A stretch of DNA of 64,000 nt, taken from contig CAZMLC010000002.1 of the NCBI GenBank assembly GCA_964567125.1, forward strand, positions 1-64,000, given 5' to 3'. Source of the DNA: CAZMLC01 sp964567125 (GTDB lineage: Bacteria > Verrucomicrobiota > Kiritimatiellia > RFP12 > UBA1067). Within the stretch, counting starts at the first letter, position 1. The number at the start of each line of letters is the position of its first letter. Position numbers and translations under genes: made by a program. Below are positions 8,138 to 17,884 of this stretch, piece after piece. The notes under the pieces were generated by a model. The model was given only the letters and a program-made list of their open reading frames with translations, was not told the DNA's origin and made no database searches.

Positions 8138-9160
8138 ATGGACACCACGGTTAATACCACGCGTGATGCCGAATTGATTGCCGAGCTGAAAACAGCCTAT
8201 CAGCAGATTAAAACGCAACTATCCGGTGTGATCATTGGGCAAGATAAAGTCGTCGAAGAGGTTCTGATTGCCATTTTCAGTCGCGGGCACGCCTTGCTTG
8301 TCGGCGTGCCGGGACTGGCCAAGACCTTGCTGGTGAGCACGCTGGCGCGGGTGCTCGATCTCTCGTTCAAGCGTATCCAGTTTACGCCCGACCTGATGCC
8401 GTCCGACATTACAGGTTCGGATGTGCTGGAAGAGGATCACACCACGGGACGCCGCATCTTCCGGTTTGTCCACGGACCGCTCTTTGCCAACATGGTGCTG
8501 GCGGATGAAATCAACCGTACTCCGCCCAAGACCCAGGCTGCCCTGTTGGAGGCGATGCAAGAGCACCACGTGACCGTTGGCGCGCAGTCGTTTGCGTTGC
8601 CCGAACCATTTTTCGTACTGGCCACGCAGAATCCGATTGAGCAGGAAGGAACCTATCCGCTGCCCGAGGCGCAACTTGACCGGTTTATGTTCAACATCGT
8701 GGTCGATTACCCGAGTGCGGATGAGGAACGCGAGATTATCCGTCAGGTTTCCAGCACGAGCCATGCGACGCTGTCCAAGGTGCTGGATGCTGCGGCGATT
8801 ATGCGGCTGCAGGATGTGGTGCGGCGCGTACCTGCGGCTGACCATGTGATTGACTATGCGCGCAATCTGGTGCGTGCAACGCGTCCCAAGCAGCCGGAGG
8901 CGCCAGATTTCGTGCGCGAAATGGTGGGCTGGGGTGCCGGACCGCGTGCGGGGATCAACCTGATCATCGCGGCTAAGGCGCGTGCGATTTTACAGGGACG
9001 CGTGCATGCGACTACAGCCGATGTGACGGCTGTGGCCTTGCCGGTGCTGCGCCATCGCGTGATTACCACGTTCAATGCGGAAGCTGCGGGCGTAACGAGC
9101 GATGCGATCGTTGCCAAGCTGATTCAGGCGATGAAGCCGCGCGAGGAACTCGACATTTAA
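8138..9160 (+). CDS. MoxR-family AAA+ ATPase
   Basis: 340-aa AAA+ chaperone-like ATPase. Walker A GVPGLAKT lies at residues 56-63, the Walker B region LADEINRTPPKTQAALLEAMQE near 125, and sensor region FVLATQNPIEQEGTYPLPEAQLDRF is the MoxR signature. First gene of a nine-gene plus-strand array, directly before a DUF58 protein and two vWA membrane proteins, the usual Bat-type context in which MoxR is thought to mature or remodel vWA proteins. The substrate is unknown. Confidence 0.9.
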   Translation: MDTTVNTTRDAELIAELKTAYQQIKTQLSGVIIGQDKVVEEVLIAIFSRGHALLVGVPGLAKTLLVSTLARVLDLSFKRIQFTPDLMPSDITGSDVLEEDHTTGRRIFRFVHGPLFANMVLADEINRTPPKTQAALLEAMQEHHVTVGAQSFALPEPFFVLATQNPIEQEGTYPLPEAQLDRFMFNIVVDYPSADEEREIIRQVSSTSHATLSKVLDAAAIMRLQDVVRRVPAADHVIDYARNLVRATRPKQPEAPDFVREMVGWGAGPRAGINLIIAAKARAILQGRVHATTADVTAVALPVLRHRVITTFNAEAAGVTSDAIVAKLIQAMKPREELDI

Positions 9161-9177
9161 TCGTAAGGGTGTGCCCG

Positions 9178-10110
9178 ATGTCCGAAACAACGCTCCAGAC
9201 GCCGCGCTACATGCGCTGGTTGCCTGCGGATACAACCGCCAAGCTGTCGCGCCTTGAATTGGTTGCGCGCGGTTTGATGGAGGGGTTTGTCGCGGGACGC
9301 CATCAGAGTCCGCACAAGGGCTTTTCCGTGGAGTTCGCGGAGCATCGGCAATATACGCCGGGCGATGATCTGAAAAACATGGACTGGCGCGTCTACGGAC
9401 GCAAGGATCGTTACTACATCAAGCAGTACGTCGAAGAGACCAACCTGCGCGCGACGATCCTGCTGGATGCCTCAGGCTCCATGGCCTATCGCGGCACGCG
9501 TGCGGCGCAGCGCAACGGCGTCTGTCTCTCCAAATTCGAATATGCGCAGCATATCGCCGCGGCACTTTCGTACATGCTGGTCGGACAGCAGGACGCTGTG
9601 GGTCTGGTGACCTTTGATTCGAAGATCAGAACCTATGTGCCGGCACGATCACGCGCCAGTCAGGTGCGCACCTTGCTGGAGTGCGTCGATCAGACCGAAG
9701 CGGGCCACGACACGGCGATCAGTCCGATTTTTCACGACATTGCGGAGCGCATTCCGCGACGCGGGCTGGTGATTGTGCTGAGCGATCTCTTTGACACGCC
9801 GGAGGAGTTGCTCAAGGCCTTGCATCATTTTCGCTATCGGCGGCATGAGGTGATCGTGCTGCACATTATGGCGGAAGAGGAGCTGCATTTCCCCTTTGAG
9901 AAGTTCACTGAATTCCACGATCTGGAGAGCGCCGATGAATTGGAGGTCGATCCGCGCACGTTGCGTGCCAGTTACCTCGATCAGTTGCGTGCGTTCCTTA
10001 CGACGATCAAAGGGGGATGCGGTGAAATCAGTGCCGATTACCGGGCGATGCCGACCAGTCAGCCGTTTGACGTCGCCTTATCCGATTATCTGTCGCGGCG
10101 ACGCTACTAA
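9178..10110 (+). CDS. DUF58 domain protein
   Basis: 310 aa. The family motif GFSVEFAEHRQYTPGDDLKNMDWRVY is followed by a vWA-like fold (TILLDASGSMAY, a DxSGS metal-site motif). ATG at 9178 is preferred over an in-frame GTG at 9169 because AAGGG sits just upstream of it. It begins 17 nt after moxR and ends 14 nt before the BatA-like gene, so it is very probably co-transcribed. Confidence 0.9.
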   Translation: MSETTLQTPRYMRWLPADTTAKLSRLELVARGLMEGFVAGRHQSPHKGFSVEFAEHRQYTPGDDLKNMDWRVYGRKDRYYIKQYVEETNLRATILLDASGSMAYRGTRAAQRNGVCLSKFEYAQHIAAALSYMLVGQQDAVGLVTFDSKIRTYVPARSRASQVRTLLECVDQTEAGHDTAISPIFHDIAERIPRRGLVIVLSDLFDTPEELLKALHHFRYRRHEVIVLHIMAEEELHFPFEKFTEFHDLESADELEVDPRTLRASYLDQLRAFLTTIKGGCGEISADYRAMPTSQPFDVALSDYLSRRRY

Positions 10111-10124
10111 GTGAATCAAGCAGT

Positions 10125-12971
10125 ATGGAATTTTTCACGCCATGGATGTTGTTGGGTCTCGGAGCGATTGCAGTCCCCGTGCTGATCCACCTTTTTAACC
10201 GCAAGTCGGCGCAGGTGGTGCAGTGGGGAGCCTTCATGTTCTTGCGCGAGTCCATGGTGCTACGTCGGCGGCGCTTGCTGCTGGAGGAGGCGCTACTGCT
10301 GGCTACACGCTGTCTCTTGCTTGCCTTGCTGGCGCTGGTGCTGGCACGTCCGTTCATTAAACCGGGCTCACAGGTGCCGTGGAGCGTGGTGCTGCCGATG
10401 CTGCTGCTTTCGCTGGCGCTGTTTGGTGCCAGTTTTGCCGTTTGGCGCTATCCGCGCTGGCGCGCCGGGCTGGTGCTCTTTTCCCTGCTGCTGGGCGGTC
10501 TTGCCGGCGGCGCAATCTGGTTCGAACGCGATTTGAATCTGAGCCGCTTCGGCATTGCAGCTGAGCGCGATGTGGTGCTGGTGATTGACGGTTCCTCATC
10601 GATGACGCTTCAGCAGGGCGGCGAGAGCAATTTCGAGCGTGCGCGCAAAGAGGCGGAACTGATTATTAAGCAGGCCGCGCGCGGTACTGCGTTCGGGCTC
10701 ATTGTCGCCGGACCTGTTCCGCAGGTGATGATGCCTGCGCCGGTTACGGATCGCCGCGAACTTTTCCAGGCGCTGGATCGCATGCGTCCGGTCGAGGGGC
10801 TTTTCGATGCGATGAACACCCTGACCGCCGCGGCGCTGATGCTGGCTTCGGGCAGTAACCCCGGCAAGCAAATCATCATTCTGGGCGATGGCCAGTCCGC
10901 AGGCTGGTACCTGACGCGTCCAGATCGCTGGAAATCCATTGCTGCGGTGCTGGGTGAATTACCCACGCCGCCGAAGGTGCTGTGGCGGACCTTTGCGGTG
11001 CCGGCCGCTTTCCGCAATGTGGGCGTGACGGATATCCGTCTCGGACGCGCGTTGATCGGAACCGATCGCGAAGTTCCGGTACACGTTGTGCTGTCCAACA
11101 CCGGTTCTGAAGTGGTGACGCCTGAGATGATCCTCTTTTCGGTTGAAGGCGTGACTGTGACCAATCGGAGCGTGGCGCAGCTGGAACCTGGGGCGCAGCA
11201 TACCTTGACCTTCAAGCATCGCTTTGCGCGTGCCGGGGCTCACTGTGTGCGTGCCCGCGTGGTGTCGCACGACGATCTGTCTGTCGACGATACGCGTACG
11301 GCTGTGGTCTCTGTGATCAGTGGTCTGCGAACCTTGATTGTCGAAGGCAATGCGGATGTGCGGTCAGCGGCGCGCAGTTCGCGCTATCTGGCGCTTGCCT
11401 TGCGTCCCGAAGCACAGCGTATCGCGCAAGCGAATCAAGAGACCGCCAGCGAGAAGATGCGGTTCTTAATTGATCCGGAGATCGTCGATGTGGCGACGAT
11501 TGCGCGGCGCGAAGGGTTTTCCGATTGCAGCGTCGTGGTCTTGTCCGACGTGCCCGCGTTGCCTCCGGAGTGCGCGGAACGTCTTGCGCGCTTTGTGGCC
11601 AATGGCGGCGGATTGCTGGTTGTGGCCGGACCGCATTGTCAACGCGAATTCTATACGGCGTGGCAATGGCTTGAGCGTCCATTGGTGCCGCTGACCCTTG
11701 AAAAATATGTGCAGCATGCTGACGAGTCGGCGCGTCCGCATATTGACGGTGCGAGTTTTTCAGCGGAGCATCTGGCGCGTCTCAAGGCAGCCACGGATCT
11801 TGAATGCGCGGTGGCGCAGCATTGGCAGTGCAGCGTGGCGCCGACTGCGGCGACCGCAGTTCAGGCGTCGTTATCGAACGGCGATCCTTTTCTTGCGCTG
11901 CATCGCGTCGGACGTGGTTTTGTCGCGCTCGCGACGGTTCCCTTCGATGCCGTGGTTTCCACATTGCCGTTGCAGGGTTCATTTTTGCCGCTTGTGCACG
12001 AGCTGATTTACTGTCTGGCCAATCCTGCGGTCGCGGATCTGAATATCCAGCCCGCGGATGGCGCAACGATCCTGCTGACGAGCGGCAATTCGCAGGTGAA
12101 CGATCCGACGGCACGCGGTTTGCAGGCCATTTACTATCAGGGGCTTGGTTTCCAGGGACGTCAGGTCGGGCGCGTGGATACCACGCTCGATTACAATTGG
12201 GAACAGCAGCCGCCGATCGCGTCGTTTACGGAGGGGCCCTTCAGCGTGCGCTGGAGCGGTGCTCTGATTCCGAAATTCACGGATACCTACGAAGTATGGG
12301 TCGAGTCAAGTGCCAAAGCCACGCTGCGCATCGACGGTGTCAGCGCGTCTGATCGGCGTTATGCACTGCGTGCGGGACAGCCCGCCAATCTGATCATTGA
12401 ATTGGAAAAAGAGGGAGGGCAGGCCTCCATCAAGCTGATGTGGCATTGCAATCGGCAGCCGCATGGCGTGATCCCAAAAGCAGCGCTGATTCCCTATCCT
12501 GTCGTACACGTGGTTGAGGCCAAGGCTGGTATTCCGACACAAGTGCGCGGTCCGTTGGGCGAGCAGAGCGGTCAACTGGTCCAGACCACGGAGGGCATCG
12601 GCTTGCGTCTGGGATACGGGTTGTTTCCCGGCGAATACAGCGTCGAGGTGCCCGAGCGTCTGCGCGAGATCTTGGCCGGCGTGATGGACGATGCGCAAAA
12701 GATTCCCTTTTATGTGCCATTCAACCGCGAAGAGGGCGAGTTGGCAACAATCACGGCTGAGGATCTCGCTTTTCTGCGCACGCATCTCGACATTCAGCGC
12801 GCGGTCAAAATTGACGATGTGCAGCGCTTTTTGACGGGCGAGACCTTTGGCAAGGAGATCTGGCGCATGCTGGCGTATGCGGTACTGATCTGTTTGGTGC
12901 TTGAAATCGTGCTGACGCGTTGGATTGCGATTCAACGGCGCACCGGACTAACGGAAGATGTGACGTTCTAG
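10125..12971 (+). CDS. BatA-like membrane vWA protein with an inserted PA14 domain
   Basis: 948 aa. Order: N-terminal Bat domain (FFTPWMLLGLGAIAVPVLIHL, then the WGAFMFLRES block) with membrane segments at about 5-22, 55-75, 85-106 and 113-132; vWA domain with MIDAS DGSSS at 155-159; a GATase-like region at about 450-510 (ANGGGLLVVAGP); a PA14-like module at about 660-795 (IYYQGLGFQG, FSVRWSGALIPKFTDTYE, ATLRIDG, EGGQASIKLMW); and a C-terminal membrane helix near 915-935. PA14 modules usually bind glycans and are not normal in BatA, so this protein may link a MoxR/vWA machine to an extracytoplasmic sugar ligand (inference). Confidence 0.8.
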   Translation: MEFFTPWMLLGLGAIAVPVLIHLFNRKSAQVVQWGAFMFLRESMVLRRRRLLLEEALLLATRCLLLALLALVLARPFIKPGSQVPWSVVLPMLLLSLALFGASFAVWRYPRWRAGLVLFSLLLGGLAGGAIWFERDLNLSRFGIAAERDVVLVIDGSSSMTLQQGGESNFERARKEAELIIKQAARGTAFGLIVAGPVPQVMMPAPVTDRRELFQALDRMRPVEGLFDAMNTLTAAALMLASGSNPGKQIIILGDGQSAGWYLTRPDRWKSIAAVLGELPTPPKVLWRTFAVPAAFRNVGVTDIRLGRALIGTDREVPVHVVLSNTGSEVVTPEMILFSVEGVTVTNRSVAQLEPGAQHTLTFKHRFARAGAHCVRARVVSHDDLSVDDTRTAVVSVISGLRTLIVEGNADVRSAARSSRYLALALRPEAQRIAQANQETASEKMRFLIDPEIVDVATIARREGFSDCSVVVLSDVPALPPECAERLARFVANGGGLLVVAGPHCQREFYTAWQWLERPLVPLTLEKYVQHADESARPHIDGASFSAEHLARLKAATDLECAVAQHWQCSVAPTAATAVQASLSNGDPFLALHRVGRGFVALATVPFDAVVSTLPLQGSFLPLVHELIYCLANPAVADLNIQPADGATILLTSGNSQVNDPTARGLQAIYYQGLGFQGRQVGRVDTTLDYNWEQQPPIASFTEGPFSVRWSGALIPKFTDTYEVWVESSAKATLRIDGVSASDRRYALRAGQPANLIIELEKEGGQASIKLMWHCNRQPHGVIPKAALIPYPVVHVVEAKAGIPTQVRGPLGEQSGQLVQTTEGIGLRLGYGLFPGEYSVEVPERLREILAGVMDDAQKIPFYVPFNREEGELATITAEDLAFLRTHLDIQRAVKIDDVQRFLTGETFGKEIWRMLAYAVLICLVLEIVLTRWIAIQRRTGLTEDVTF

Positions 12972-12979
12972 GAAGAACC

Positions 12980-15787
12980 ATGACACCGACACCCCCCATT
13001 CTTGATGCGACCCTGCCACGGTCTGACCTGCTTCCAGCCCTCGTGCCAACGTGGGCGCTTGCTGTGGCCTGCGGCGTGCTTTTCTGTCTCTGGATGGTGG
13101 TCCGGCACAACCTCAAACCGCGGGGCTTATTGATCCGCTATGCGCTGGCCATGCCCGTGGCCGCGGCGACATCGTTTCTTCTTTTCCAGACGCTGGCGCG
13201 CGTGATCTGGTTGGCAGGCCCGTGGCCGCTCTGGGCAGCTTCGGCGCTCAGCGGCGGCGTGCTGGAGTTGGTTTTGCTGGCCTATGCGCGCGAATGCGGC
13301 GTCTTGCGCGCATCGGTCCGGCGCGGATTGATGGCATGCCGCATTGTCGCGATTCTTGTGGCCTTGATGATGCTGCTGCAACCGGTCTACGTGACCGAAC
13401 AGACGCGGCGTATCCAGCGGCGCGTCGCGGTGCTGCTCGATGAATCCGCTTCCATGTGGCGTACGGATACGCAGTGGCGGCTCAACGAAGTGCTGGATGT
13501 GGCGCAGGCCTTTGGTGAACTGCCTGGCAGCAGCGTCCGCACAAACCGGCTCGATCGCGAGCAGAACATCGCGCTGTGGGATCGGCTGACGCCGGAGCAG
13601 AAGACGGCGCTGCGGCAGCGCACCGAGGTGCCACGCGTGCGGCTGACGCGCGATATACTCGTGGAGGAACCCGTCAATCTGCTGCGCAAACTGGGGGCCA
13701 AGTACGATCTCGATCTCTTTCGCTTTGGTCGGAGCGTGGACGTTGTAGCCGATTTCGCGGCGTATGCATCCAATCGCCTCGTGCGGAGTGAAGCGGTGCC
13801 GGTGCCGATTCGTGAAACGCTCTTCCGGTCTGTGACGGACATGACCACGGCGATTGAAGAGGTTCTGCGCGTGGTGCCGTCGGATGAACTGGCCGGCGTG
13901 GTGCTTTTTTCCGATGGACGCCACACGGGTTCAGCTGGCGTGGCTGCTGCTGCGCGGCGTTATCAGCAGGCTTCAATTCCGATCTGTACCGTGCTGGTGG
14001 GCGGATCGCAGCCGGCCTTTGATTTCTCGGTTGCGGATGTGCGCGTACAGGATACGGTTTTTCTGGGTGATCGCGTGCGTCTCACGGCGCGCATTCAGGC
14101 GACAGGCGCCAAGGGACGTAAAGCCAGTGTACGGCTGCTGCGCGATCAGGAGGTCTTGGCGCAGGAGACGTTCGACGTGGAAACCGCGGAGACCGTGACG
14201 CGTGAAATCCGCTTCACGGATACGCCTGCCACGAAGGGGTTGCGGCACTATACAGTCGCGGTTGATACTCTGGAAGGTGAGACGGTCCGGGAGAACAATC
14301 AGTGGCCGGTCGAGGTGTACGTCACCGATGATCGGACCAATGTGCTGCTGGTGGATCGTCGGCCGCGCTGGGAGTTCCGCTATCTGCGCAACCTCTTTTA
14401 CGGACGCGACAAATCCGTGCACTTGCAATTTGTTTTGACCGAGCCGGACCGGATTGAGGGGATTGCGCGCAATCGGCTCCCCGATGCTTCCGCACTGCGT
14501 GCCTTCGGCGATGCCGAGGCTGGCGGATTGCCGAAGACGCGCGATGCCTGGCGCATGTTTGATGTGATTATTCTCGGGGATGTGGGCGAGGATGTCCTGA
14601 CGCCTGAAGTGGCGGAGGAGATCCGCTATTGCGTGGCGGAACGCGGCGCGCTGCTCGTGATTCTGGCAGGACCGGATAAAATGCCCTATGCGATTCAGGG
14701 CAAGACGCTGCGCGACGTGCTGCCGGTTGTCTGTCAGGCGCAGCCGCGTGATTGGCGTATCGAGGGACAGATGCCGTTCCGCGTGCAGCTGACGCCGGCC
14801 GGACGTACGCACGATGTGATGCGCTTGTCGTCGAATCCGACCGAAAACGAGCAGATGTGGCGCGAGCTGGAGCCCATGCGCTGGCGGCTGCCGATCGACG
14901 ATGTCAAGGACGGCGCAGAGGTCTTGGCGTATGCCGCGACCGATGCGGATCTTGAGGAGCAGGGCCGCCGCGCGCGCCAGGCTGTCTCGGCGGCTGTCGA
15001 CGATGCGAATGAGGCGGTGCGCCGTTTGACCGAAGCGCGGCGTTTTCAGGCGCGACAAGCCCTGCTGGTGAGTCAGAATCTGGGACAAGGCAAGGTGCTG
15101 ATGCTGCTTTCCGACCGCACCTGGCGCTTGCGCTATCGCGTCGGGGATACGCTGCACCATCTCTTCTGGGGGCAGGTGATGCGCTGGGGCACCGGTGAAA
15201 AGATGCGCGCTGGCAATACCTTCGCGCGCGTGGGCACGGATCAGCTGAACTATACGCCCGACGAACGCATTCGCATCCTCGCGCGTTTCTCCACGCCGGA
15301 TTTCGCGCCGCTGACGAACGCGGTTGTCCAGGCTGTCGTGCGCTGCGGTGAAACGGGACAGCTGAAGCGCTGCGCGCTGACCTATCGTCCATCATCCAAC
15401 GGCGTTTATGAGGGATGGCTGGAGCCCATGAGTGCGACGGGCGTCTACGCCTTGCGCATTGAGGCGCCCGAAGTGCAGCGCGTCTTAGGCGAGCGTTACC
15501 CGGAACCGCTCGAAACGCAATTTACCGTGATCGCGTCGCGTCGTCCGGCTGAATTTGCCGATCTGACTACGGATCGCCGGATCCCTGAACAGATGGCTGA
15601 GATCACAAAGGGGAGCGTGCTCTCGCCCGCGGAGTTGGATCTGCTGCTTGAAAAGTTCGGCGAGGGTCGGCGCGAGGTTAAGGAAACGGTTGAACGAAAC
15701 TTGTGGGATTCTTGGTGGCTTTTCTTTATAATACTTGGTCTTGTCACCCTCGAATGGTTGATGCGAAAGAAAAACGGTCTTGCATGA
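12980..15787 (+). CDS. membrane-anchored vWA/GATase-like protein of the Bat cluster
   Basis: 935 aa from the ATG at 12980, chosen because GGAAGAA precedes it; a longer frame begins at 12920 inside the previous gene. Membrane segments near the N-terminus (about 16-32, 50-70, 75-95, 115-135) and one at the C-terminus (WWLFFIILGLVTLEWLM). A vWA domain follows with MIDAS-like LDESASMW near residue 155, then a GATase-1-like domain (NVLLVDRRPRWEFRYLRN, RGALLVILAG). This arrangement is widespread in PVC and Planctomycetes Bat clusters. The stop overlaps the next start (ATGA). Confidence 0.8.
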   Translation: MTPTPPILDATLPRSDLLPALVPTWALAVACGVLFCLWMVVRHNLKPRGLLIRYALAMPVAAATSFLLFQTLARVIWLAGPWPLWAASALSGGVLELVLLAYARECGVLRASVRRGLMACRIVAILVALMMLLQPVYVTEQTRRIQRRVAVLLDESASMWRTDTQWRLNEVLDVAQAFGELPGSSVRTNRLDREQNIALWDRLTPEQKTALRQRTEVPRVRLTRDILVEEPVNLLRKLGAKYDLDLFRFGRSVDVVADFAAYASNRLVRSEAVPVPIRETLFRSVTDMTTAIEEVLRVVPSDELAGVVLFSDGRHTGSAGVAAAARRYQQASIPICTVLVGGSQPAFDFSVADVRVQDTVFLGDRVRLTARIQATGAKGRKASVRLLRDQEVLAQETFDVETAETVTREIRFTDTPATKGLRHYTVAVDTLEGETVRENNQWPVEVYVTDDRTNVLLVDRRPRWEFRYLRNLFYGRDKSVHLQFVLTEPDRIEGIARNRLPDASALRAFGDAEAGGLPKTRDAWRMFDVIILGDVGEDVLTPEVAEEIRYCVAERGALLVILAGPDKMPYAIQGKTLRDVLPVVCQAQPRDWRIEGQMPFRVQLTPAGRTHDVMRLSSNPTENEQMWRELEPMRWRLPIDDVKDGAEVLAYAATDADLEEQGRRARQAVSAAVDDANEAVRRLTEARRFQARQALLVSQNLGQGKVLMLLSDRTWRLRYRVGDTLHHLFWGQVMRWGTGEKMRAGNTFARVGTDQLNYTPDERIRILARFSTPDFAPLTNAVVQAVVRCGETGQLKRCALTYRPSSNGVYEGWLEPMSATGVYALRIEAPEVQRVLGERYPEPLETQFTVIASRRPAEFADLTTDRRIPEQMAEITKGSVLSPAELDLLLEKFGEGRREVKETVERNLWDSWWLFFIILGLVTLEWLMRKKNGLA

Positions 15788-16692
15788 TGAACGGTTATTT
15801 ACAGTTATTTTTTAATGTGATCCTCTTGTTGTTCTGGGCGCGCCTGTGGACGCCGCGCAGCGGTGCGTTCTACTTTAATCCCTTTCTGGCGCGTGCGACG
15901 TTGCTGACGGATCGCGTCTATACCTTCTTTGCACCTGCGCTGCGGTTGTCTGAACCGGCCATGACCCTGCTGATCCTGCTGGTTGTTTGGGCCTTCAAAG
16001 CGCTGATGGTGGGCCGTCTGGGCGGTGAATGGCAGGTGCTGGTCGGTTCCGCCTTTATCTTCTCCGCGCCGGTGATCGCCGAGGCGTGGTGGCCGCACTT
16101 CCTCTTCAGCGGATTGCACTTCTTCCTGTTCATCGTGCGGCTCTGGGCGGTCTACTACGTGGTCATGCTGATCACGCCTGTGTTCCGCAGCAGTCGCGCG
16201 TTGGAGGTCTTTGCCTTTCTTGCACGGCCGTTTTCCGGATTGCCGCGCTGGCTTCAGCCCATTGTTTTGGTGCTGGCGCATTTTGTGATCGTCTCGCTGA
16301 TTGCGCGTGCCGGGGAGCTGAAAACACTTTCTATTTTGAGTTTGGAGATCCAGGAGATTGCGGTTGGAAAATCGCCCTTTCTCGTGGGTACGGAGTGGAG
16401 TCAGGCCATGCATCTGGTCGCCTTGGCCGTGCTCTCGGTTCTGGATGGCCTGAGTTTCTTAACGAGTTCGCTGGTCTTTGTCATCGTTTGCCAGCTGGTC
16501 TCCGTGATCATAGGGTTTAACGTTTTGGCGCTGATCTGTCAGGAAACGTGCGACATGCTGCTGGGACGTTTTTCGAAGGGCAAGCGTCTGGTGACGGGCG
16601 TCCTTGATTTCACGCCGTTAATTTTCTTCTTTGTGGTGCAGTTCATCTATGGCAATCTCTCGCAGATTGTCTATAAGCTGATCATGCGGTAG
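15784..16692 (+). CDS. YggT-family integral membrane protein
   Basis: 302 aa from the ATG that overlaps the previous stop as ATGA. Six or so hydrophobic segments. The N-terminal half has the YggT-like TDRVYTFFAPALRL, and the C-terminus GVLDFTPLIFFFVVQFIYG matches the YggT end, suggesting the two-repeat form. Immediately followed by DUF167/YggU, the standard partner. No biochemical function is established. Confidence 0.75.
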   Translation: MMNGYLQLFFNVILLLFWARLWTPRSGAFYFNPFLARATLLTDRVYTFFAPALRLSEPAMTLLILLVVWAFKALMVGRLGGEWQVLVGSAFIFSAPVIAEAWWPHFLFSGLHFFLFIVRLWAVYYVVMLITPVFRSSRALEVFAFLARPFSGLPRWLQPIVLVLAHFVIVSLIARAGELKTLSILSLEIQEIAVGKSPFLVGTEWSQAMHLVALAVLSVLDGLSFLTSSLVFVIVCQLVSVIIGFNVLALICQETCDMLLGRFSKGKRLVTGVLDFTPLIFFFVVQFIYGNLSQIVYKLIMR

Positions 16693-16700
16693 GGGTGAGC

Positions 16701-16997
16701 ATGGGTGCATGGATACAGGCGACAAGCGACGGTGCCATCGTGGTGGTCAAGGTCTGTCCGCGTGCGGGGAAGACTGAAGTGGCCGGACTCGATCCGGAGT
16801 GGATCCGTATCCGCATCCAGGCGCCACCGGTTGATGGCAAGGCAAATGCCGAGCTGGTTGCCTATTTTTCAAAGGTCTTTGATGTGCCGAAGCGCGCGGT
16901 TGAAATCATGACGGGTGAAACGGGACGGCTCAAGCGCGTGCGCCTGTATGGTGTCAGCCCAGAGCAGTGCGAAGCGCTTCTTGTCGGAGGGCGTTAG
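16701..16997 (+). CDS. DUF167 (YggU) family protein
   Basis: 98-aa protein (100 aa if GTG at 16695 is used; ATG at 16701 fits the upstream AGGGG better). VKVCPRAGKTEVAG, IRIQAPPVDGKANAELVAYF and EIMTGETGRLKRVRL are the three DUF167 signature blocks. It follows YggT by 8 nt and ends 1 nt before Memo. Function unknown. Confidence 0.88.
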   Translation: MGAWIQATSDGAIVVVKVCPRAGKTEVAGLDPEWIRIRIQAPPVDGKANAELVAYFSKVFDVPKRAVEIMTGETGRLKRVRLYGVSPEQCEALLVGGR

Positions 16998-16998
16998 G

Positions 16999-17877
16999 AT
17001 GGTGCACAAGGTCATGGTCTCGCCGCTGGCGGGAGCCTGGTATCCGGCCAGCGCGCAGTCGCTCAAGGACGACTTGGCGGAATACCTGCGCGACCTTGCA
17101 CCGATTCGGCGTGCCAACATTTGCGCAGCCGTGGTTCCGCATTCGCGGTATCGGTTTTCGGGGCGCGTGGCCGGCGGGGTTCTCAAGCGGATCGACGTGC
17201 GGCGTTTCAAGCGGATTGTCGTCATGGGACCGAGTCACTATCTGCCGCTCCGCAATCAGGTCAGTGTGCCGGATGCGACCCAGTTCCGGACGCCGCTGGG
17301 GACGTTGCCTGTGGATCAGGCCTGGCTGGAGGCCTTCCGTGCTCTGGATTTTGTCTGTTGCGAACCTGCGGCGCACATCACGGAGCATAGCGACCAGATT
17401 CAGCTGCCGCTGATCCAGACCTGTTTATCGCAGGCAGTACCCGTGGTCTGCATGGTCTGCGGACAGTTCGATGCGCAGCATCTGGGCGAAGCTGCGGCCA
17501 AGATGCGCGCGCTGCTGGATGATCAGACCTTGGTGATTGTCAGCTCGGACTACACGCACCATGGTGCGACGTGCGGATTTCAGAGCTATGCGCAGGATGT
17601 TGAGCAACACGTGGCGGCATTGGATTCGAGCGTGTTTGAACTGTTTGTGCGCAAAAACGTTAAGGACTTTCTGAAGTATCTGCGCGTGGCAGGCCCGACG
17701 GTATGCGGTCGCGATCCGCTCGGGTTCTTATTGCTGATGATGCCGTTTGATGCGGTGGTGCAGAAGACGTTTTTCGAGGCGTCGGAAAAGCTGACCTATA
17801 CGCATCAGCAGACGGCGACGTATTTTGGTGCTGTTGTGACGGGCCGTTGGCAGCAGCCAGCACTGACGGTAAAGTGA
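16999..17877 (+). CDS. Memo-family protein (AmmeMemoRadiSam system protein B type)
   Basis: 292 aa from ATG 16999 with GGAGG upstream; a longer frame inside DUF167 is rejected. PHSRYRFSG, MGPSHYLPL, SSDYTHHG and VCGRDPLG correspond to the conserved His/Asp/Cys metal-site blocks of Memo proteins, which are related to extradiol dioxygenases. In many prokaryotes Memo travels with AMMECR1 and a radical SAM protein; neither is here. It sits 7 nt before larB in the same array. Reaction unknown. Confidence 0.88.
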   Translation: MVHKVMVSPLAGAWYPASAQSLKDDLAEYLRDLAPIRRANICAAVVPHSRYRFSGRVAGGVLKRIDVRRFKRIVVMGPSHYLPLRNQVSVPDATQFRTPLGTLPVDQAWLEAFRALDFVCCEPAAHITEHSDQIQLPLIQTCLSQAVPVVCMVCGQFDAQHLGEAAAKMRALLDDQTLVIVSSDYTHHGATCGFQSYAQDVEQHVAALDSSVFELFVRKNVKDFLKYLRVAGPTVCGRDPLGFLLLMMPFDAVVQKTFFEASEKLTYTHQQTATYFGAVVTGRWQQPALTVK

Positions 17878-17884
17878 GGGACGC

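Noticed and set aside
13973..15160. 395-codon minus-strand open frame
   Set aside because: Antisense to the vWA/GATase-like membrane protein gene; no motif.
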